Source: an uncultured Bacilli bacterium
Lineage (GTDB): Bacteria; Bacillota_I; Bacilli_A; RF39; UBA660
DNA length: 9,241 bases
Direction of reading: 5' to 3'
Assembly: GCA_947627405.1 (NCBI GenBank)
Contig: CANQVY010000039.1
Span: 1-9,241, forward strand
Positions 6,312 to 9,241 of the stretch are shown piece after piece. The position numbers were made by a program, and so were the translations under genes. Under the pieces are notes generated by a model. The model had not been told where the DNA came from. It made no database searches and was given only the letters and a program-made list of their open reading frames with translations. Every line of letters starts with the position of its first letter. Position 1 is the stretch's first letter.

Positions 6312-6344
6312 TAAAAAAACAAATAGATAAAAATTCCTATTTGT
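6312..6344 (-). terminator. Intrinsic terminator of the HTH regulator gene
   Basis: On the minus strand ACAAATAG and CTATTTGT form an 8-bp stem around a 10-nt loop, followed by a run of seven T. It starts 17 bp after the stop codon. Confidence 0.8.
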
Positions 6345-6361
6345 TAAAATTTATTGTTTTT

Positions 6362-7129
6362 TTATACTTTCCTAGATTGTATTTCCGCAATTTTTTCCAA
6401 TACTTCTTTAGCATTTTGCTCATTAATTTCGGTATAACCAAGTTCTTTTAAAGCCTGTACTTTTGCGGTATTTAATTCTTGCGTTCTACTTAATTTATCT
6501 TCTTTTTTGTGTTCTATATCTCTAACAAATCTTTTGTGCGATTCCGCAATTTTATTTTTTGAAGCTCCACCATTCGAATATAGAGTAAAAGCAGAAAATA
6601 AAATTCCTTCAAATAAATATTGTTTTTCTTCATCAAAAACAAATTCCATTGGATCGGTAAATCCTAATGATTTTGAAATATAGGCTAAAATAAATTTCAA
6701 TTCTTTTGTTGTATCTAAAGATTGTAAAAAATGATAAAGGTATTTACAAGCATAATAAGTAGAGTCCGTTTTATCATCAATTAATTTTTCTTTTAATAAA
6801 TAAAATAGATCCGACAAAATATCTTGTTCTTTTTTATTGATACCTTTTAAATCATTCATGATATCTCTACTAGATGATTCTTTAACACCTTCGTTTAACT
6901 TTTTTTCTACACGAATAATATAATCTCCATCAACAACAATATGATCTAAATCCGATTCGTTTTTAATTTCTAGTAGACCAATCAATCGAATTGATTTCTC
7001 TCTAGGCCAATCACTCAAACTATTTAGGCCCAAATAGTTATATAGCATCTGCCTAGATACACCTAAGTATTTTGCTAGTCTGACTTTTGAAATACCAAGT
7101 TCGTTTAGCAACGTATTTAACTGTTTCAT
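6362..7129 (-). CDS. HTH (XRE-like) transcriptional regulator, unknown target
   Basis: A 255-aa protein with an N-terminal helix-turn-helix: helices at about 15-23 (KVRLAKYLG) and 25-34 (SRQMLYNYLG), followed by LSDWPREKSIRLIGLL, which fits the last helices of a lambda-repressor-like domain. The middle (about 95-200) is predicted helical and has no ligand-binding domain that I recognise. The C-terminal part (about 205-255) is charged and helical, possibly a dimerising coiled coil. There is no membrane segment, so it should act in the cytoplasm. GGAGGG stands 6 nt before the ATG. The gene has its own promoter overlapped by an inverted repeat, suggesting autoregulation. It follows mnmA by 75 bp without a clear terminator between them, so some read-through is likely. 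Neighbours do not reveal its regulon; the divergence from well-known XRE families is inference by eye. Confidence 0.8.
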   Translation of the reverse strand: MKQLNTLLNELGISKVRLAKYLGVSRQMLYNYLGLNSLSDWPREKSIRLIGLLEIKNESDLDHIVVDGDYIIRVEKKLNEGVKESSSRDIMNDLKGINKKEQDILSDLFYLLKEKLIDDKTDSTYYACKYLYHFLQSLDTTKELKFILAYISKSLGFTDPMEFVFDEEKQYLFEGILFSAFTLYSNGGASKNKIAESHKRFVRDIEHKKEDKLSRTQELNTAKVQALKELGYTEINEQNAKEVLEKIAEIQSRKV

Positions 7130-7147
7130 ATGTTACCCTCCATATTC

Positions 7148-7176
7148 ATTGTAACAAAAAAAATAATTTTGTACAA
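7148..7176 (-). promoter_or_regulatory. Promoter of the HTH regulator gene with overlapping inverted repeat
   Basis: On the minus strand TTGTAC (7171-7176), a 17-bp spacer and TACAAT (7148-7153) preceded by TGT form a sigma-A promoter with extended -10. The two boxes lie in an imperfect inverted repeat: ATTGTAACAAAA (7148-7159) and TTTTGTACAAT (7167-7177), which differ by one inserted A. The predicted start near 7141 is the first base of the Shine-Dalgarno GGAGGG. Confidence 0.65.
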
Positions 7177-7204
7177 TAATTTTTAGAAATTTGTAAATTT
7201 TTGT

Positions 7205-8311
7205 CTATAAAAGATACCATAGTTTTTTATGATCTTTTTGTACTTCTTTGATAATTCCTCCACCTATACACTTATCCTCTACATAAAAAACACAAGCTTG
7301 TCCAGGTGTAACACTTTTAATGGCATCATATTCAACGAGTATCTCTTCATTATTTAAATAAGTAAGTGAAACTGGATAATCTTTTTGGCGATATCTAAAT
7401 TTTGCTGTACACTTTGTAGGTCTTAAATCACAATTAAAATTGATACTATCAAGAATACAACTATCAGAGAACAAATAAGGATTATTCTCACCTAAAGCAA
7501 TATATAAAATATTTTTCTTTAAATCTTTACCCACTACAAACATTTTTTCCTTTGAACCACCAATATCCAATCCTCTTCTTTGCCCAATTGTATAATACAT
7601 CAGTCCAATATGTTTTCCAATCGATTCCATTGTATCAATATTAATTACATCCCCTGGTTGGTTAGGAAGATAGTTTGTTAAAAATTGTTTAAAATTTCGT
7701 TCTCCGATAAAACAAATTCCCGTGGAATCTTTTTTATCCGCCGTAATCAAATTATATTCTCTAGCTATTTTTCGAACTTCATTTTTATCCATATCTCCAA
7801 TTGGAAATAAAACATTTTTTAATTGTTCACGATTTAATTGGCTTAGAAAATACGTCTGATCTTTATTTTGATCTTTTGCACGAAGAAGTTGGCCATTTTC
7901 TATTTTAGCATAATGCCCAGTAGCAATATAATCGGCGCCTAACCTTTTTGCTTCTTGGATAAAATAATCAAATTTAATATATTTATTACACATAATATCT
8001 GGATTAGGAGTTCTCCCCTTTTTTAATTCGTCTAAAAAATAAGTAAATACATAATCCCAATATTCTTTTACAAAATCAATTCGATGAAGTTTGATTCCTA
8101 ATTTATTACATACCGCTAAAGCATCATTATAATCTTGTTCTTGAGGACAAATGGATTCATTAAGTGTTGGATTTCCATTGAAATCATTATTGATGGAAGC
8201 ATCCCAATTACGCATAAATAACCCTTCAACTTCATAGCCTTGATTTTTTAATACAATTGCCGCAACAGAAGAATCCACACCACCAGATATGCCTACAATA
8301 ACTTTTTTCAT
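7205..8311 (-). CDS. mnmA: tRNA-specific 2-thiouridylase MnmA
   Basis: This 368-aa enzyme installs the 2-thio group on wobble uridine 34 of tRNA-Lys, -Glu and -Gln, using ATP to adenylate U34 and a persulfide supplied through a cysteine desulfurase. The PP-loop SGGVDSS (9-15), the catalytic Cys108 in PNPDIMCNK, the TGHYAK motif (131-136), DQTYFLSQL (151-159), the persulfide Cys200 in DSTGICFIGERNF and the C-terminal GQACVFY/GGGIIKE barrel are all present. Length equals the E. coli protein. The segment NWDASINNDFNGNPTLNESI (about 35-54) is longer than in Bacillus. The Shine-Dalgarno AGGAG is 10 nt from ATG. The gene lies 42 bp after spoIIM with no terminator between them, so cotranscription is possible in addition to its own promoter. 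No sulfur-donor gene (iscS) is in the window. Confidence 0.97.
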   Translation of the reverse strand: MKKVIVGISGGVDSSVAAIVLKNQGYEVEGLFMRNWDASINNDFNGNPTLNESICPQEQDYNDALAVCNKLGIKLHRIDFVKEYWDYVFTYFLDELKKGRTPNPDIMCNKYIKFDYFIQEAKRLGADYIATGHYAKIENGQLLRAKDQNKDQTYFLSQLNREQLKNVLFPIGDMDKNEVRKIAREYNLITADKKDSTGICFIGERNFKQFLTNYLPNQPGDVINIDTMESIGKHIGLMYYTIGQRRGLDIGGSKEKMFVVGKDLKKNILYIALGENNPYLFSDSCILDSINFNCDLRPTKCTAKFRYRQKDYPVSLTYLNNEEILVEYDAIKSVTPGQACVFYVEDKCIGGGIIKEVQKDHKKLWYLL

Positions 8312-8345
8312 ATTAATACCACTCCTAAGTACCTATATAAACTTT

Positions 8346-8374
8346 ATTATACTCTAAATTAAATGATTTGTAAA
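8346..8374 (-). promoter_or_regulatory. Predicted mnmA promoter overlapping the end of spoIIM
   Basis: On the minus strand TTTACA (8369-8374), a 17-bp spacer and TATAAT (8346-8351) match the sigma-A consensus at 11 of 12 positions. The -35 and most of the spacer lie inside the last codons of spoIIM. The predicted leader is about 28 nt. A weaker alternative -10, TATATA (8334-8339), would place the start next to the Shine-Dalgarno. Confidence 0.65.
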
Positions 8375-8953
8375 AAAATTAAGGAAAATAGGAGATAAAA
8401 AAGTTTCACTCAATGTACAAAGAAGACTAAGAATTAAACAAAAAATTAGAATTTTTAAATATTTTCGCATCAATTTTTTTAAACCAACTTCTTTTTTTAA
8501 AAATAAATATTCAAATAATTTTTTAGAAAATAGAATTGCATAATAACCCAATAATATAAAATAGAAGATATTGATAATTTGATGGGGAAAAATATATAAG
8601 AAAGCCCCTATGATTCCTTTTAATTTATAAATATGTATTATAGAACCCATAGAAAATCCTAAAATAAAGCCTCGTACAAAGAGTAAAAATAAAATAATCG
8701 GAATCCCAATTATGGAAATACCAAGTAACCAAACAATGAGTATATAAAGAATTCCAGATAACAGACTTGCCTGAAATCCCTCTAAATAATTAATTTCATT
8801 ATGGCTTATTGCATTAAAAAAATTATTAATCGTACTTTCTACTAATAATTGATCTTTATTTGATAGAAGAAAAGCAAAAAGAATCCCAAAAAGAATGCCC
8901 ACAATAGCTAGTCCAATTAAAAATATATACTTTTTCTTTTGCTCTAAATACAT
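8354..8953 (-). CDS. spoIIM: Stage II sporulation protein M (SpoIIM) family membrane protein
   Basis: A 199-aa polytopic membrane protein close to the length of Bacillus SpoIIM. In sporulating bacteria SpoIIM recruits the peptidoglycan hydrolases SpoIID and SpoIIP to drive engulfment of the forespore. The family core is visible: WLLGISIIGIPIILFLLFVRGFILGFSMG (about 75-103), followed by a Gly-rich turn and FPHQIINIFYFILLGYYA (about 122-139). About five hydrophobic segments are predicted, at 9-30, 65-92, 93-109, 114-143 and 166-187. The in-frame GTG at 8962 is part of the Shine-Dalgarno AGGTGA, and an ATG at 8959 overlaps it, so ATG 8953 is chosen. spoIID and spoIIP are not nearby. Distant SpoIIM-domain proteins also exist in non-sporulating bacteria, so sporulation is suggested but not proven. 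Confidence 0.88.
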   Translation of the reverse strand: MYLEQKKKYIFLIGLAIVGILFGILFAFLLSNKDQLLVESTINNFFNAISHNEINYLEGFQASLLSGILYILIVWLLGISIIGIPIILFLLFVRGFILGFSMGSIIHIYKLKGIIGAFLYIFPHQIINIFYFILLGYYAILFSKKLFEYLFLKKEVGLKKLMRKYLKILIFCLILSLLCTLSETFLSPIFLNFFTNHLI

Positions 8954-8963
8954 AATCATCACC

Positions 8964-8982
8964 TAGTTAATTATATTAACTA
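8964..8982 (-). promoter_or_regulatory. Predicted spoIIM -10 inside a perfect palindrome
   Basis: TAGTTAAT (8964-8971), a TAT centre and ATTAACTA (8975-8982) form a perfect 8-bp inverted repeat. On the minus strand it contains TATAAT (8970-8975), exactly 6 nt before the start of the ribosome binding site GGTGA. The -35 position (TGTATA, 17 bp) is poor. The repeat could bind a dimeric regulator, or occur by chance in AT-rich DNA. Confidence 0.5.
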
Positions 8983-9004
8983 AGAATAATTTTATACATA
9001 GTAA

Positions 9005-9033
9005 TTTACTTTTTTTTATTTTTCTATTATAAT
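9005..9033 (+). promoter_or_regulatory. Predicted promoter of the 28-codon membrane peptide gene
   Basis: TTTACT (9005-9010), a 17-bp T-rich spacer and TATAAT (9028-9033) form a promoter divergent from spoIIM. Six bases after the -10 comes GAGGTG (9040-9045), the ribosome binding site, giving a leader of about 12 nt. Confidence 0.6.
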
Positions 9034-9051
9034 TGTTTTGAGGTGTATAAT

Positions 9052-9138
9052 ATGAGTAAAAAAGCATTAAAAATATCTGCAATTGTTTTATTATTGATTA
9101 TGATAGGTAGTGTAATTTGTAGTTTATTTTATTTTTAA
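9052..9138 (+). CDS. 28-aa single-helix membrane peptide
   Basis: A very short gene with a consensus-like promoter, Shine-Dalgarno GAGGTG six nt before ATG, and a terminator hairpin beginning on the last base of the stop codon, so it is likely expressed. The product has a basic start (MSKKALK) followed by about 20 hydrophobic residues rich in Ile, Leu and Val, ending SLFYF. This is the pattern of a single-span membrane peptide with the N terminus in the cytoplasm. A Cys at residue 23 lies within the hydrophobic part; the context is not a clear lipobox. I recognise no family. Possible roles include modulating a membrane protein or acting as a small toxin-like peptide; nothing in the window decides this. 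It is divergent from spoIIM. Confidence 0.7.
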   Translation: MSKKALKISAIVLLLIMIGSVICSLFYF

Positions 9139-9164
9139 AAATAGAGCTAAGCTCTATTTTCTTT
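9138..9164. terminator. Terminator of the 28-aa peptide gene, probably bidirectional
   Basis: AAAATAGAGC (9138-9147), loop TAA and GCTCTATTTT (9151-9160) form a perfect 10-bp stem, followed by CTTTATT. It starts at the final base of the upstream stop codon. On the minus strand the A-run upstream supplies a T-run, so it may also end the gene entering from the right. Confidence 0.85.
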
Positions 9165-9186
9165 ATTGTAATTTCAACCGCACCAT

Positions 9187-9240
9187 TTATTTATATTTTA
9201 ATTCTATATCATAAGCACATTTATAGTCAAATAATTTGCG
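9187..9240 (-). CDS. Possible C-terminal end of a protein entering from the right edge
   Basis: On the minus strand one frame stays open from the window edge for 17 codons and ends in TAA at 9187-9189, reading RKLFDYKCAYDIELKYK. The other two minus frames have stops within this stretch. The bidirectional hairpin at 9138-9160 is well placed to terminate it. Seventeen codons are too few to assign a family or to exclude chance. Confidence 0.35.
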   Translation of the reverse strand, partial: RKLFDYKCAYDIELKYK

Positions 9241-9241
9241 T

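Noticed and set aside
6194..6451. 85-codon plus-strand frame across the Ig/HTH gene border
   Set aside because: Phe/Ile/Lys-rich translation of AT-rich promoter and terminator DNA; no start signals.
8954..8962. GTG 8962 or ATG 8959 as spoIIM start
   Set aside because: Both overlap the Shine-Dalgarno AGGTGATG; ATG 8953 has the right spacing and the same layout as rarA.
1..9241. Mobile element, CRISPR array, phage or defence island
   Set aside because: No direct-repeat array, transposase, terminal inverted repeats or toxin-nuclease genes seen; the tyrosine recombinase is best explained as XerD next to deoB.

Overview
The window is a strongly AT-rich stretch of bacterial chromosome carrying housekeeping and small accessory genes. 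Sharp Shine-Dalgarno sites, TGG-only tryptophan codons, TAA/TAG stops, a Bacillus-type SpoIIM, a DUF1540-type protein and a xerD-deoB pair (as in Bacillus subtilis) point to a low-GC Bacillota of class Bacilli. The long insert in the N-terminal part of MnmA resembles what I recall from Erysipelotrichia/RF39/Mollicutes-like lineages, but that placement is inference. No mobile element, CRISPR array, tRNA, rRNA or defence system is visible.

Layout. The left edge holds the 3' end of thymidine kinase (+), convergent with rarA (-); both genes end inside one shared palindromic terminator. Overlapping divergent promoters separate rarA from an unrecognised 86-aa basic protein gene (+). That gene ends in a terminator whose loop and U-tract also form the promoter of xerD, which is followed 11 bp later by deoB. 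deoB converges on a 56-aa cysteine-rich DUF1540-type gene (-) across another shared hairpin. About 650 bp of AT-rich DNA without a recognisable gene follow, ending in two hairpins. The rest is mostly minus strand: a membrane-anchored protein with four Ig-like modules, an HTH regulator of unknown target with an inverted repeat over its own promoter, mnmA, and spoIIM. Divergent from spoIIM is a 28-codon gene for a single-helix membrane peptide (+), and a fragment of a minus-strand ORF may enter from the right edge.

Together the genes cover nucleotide salvage (Tdk, DeoB), replication-fork repair and chromosome dimer resolution (RarA, XerD), tRNA wobble modification (MnmA), envelope functions (Ig-like protein, SpoIIM, small peptide) and one regulator. 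They do not form one pathway. SpoIIM suggests a present or ancestral endospore programme.

The most striking signal is the layout of the control elements. In at least five genes (rarA, xerD, the HTH gene, spoIIM, the 28-aa gene), and more weakly the DUF1540 gene, the likely -10 hexamer sits 5-6 nt before the Shine-Dalgarno sequence, so transcripts are predicted to begin at or within 1-2 nt of the ribosome binding site. At the 3' side several stop codons lie inside or touch terminator hairpins. No clearly new multi-gene system is visible; the unusual features are this compaction, the unrecognised small genes and the HTH regulator.
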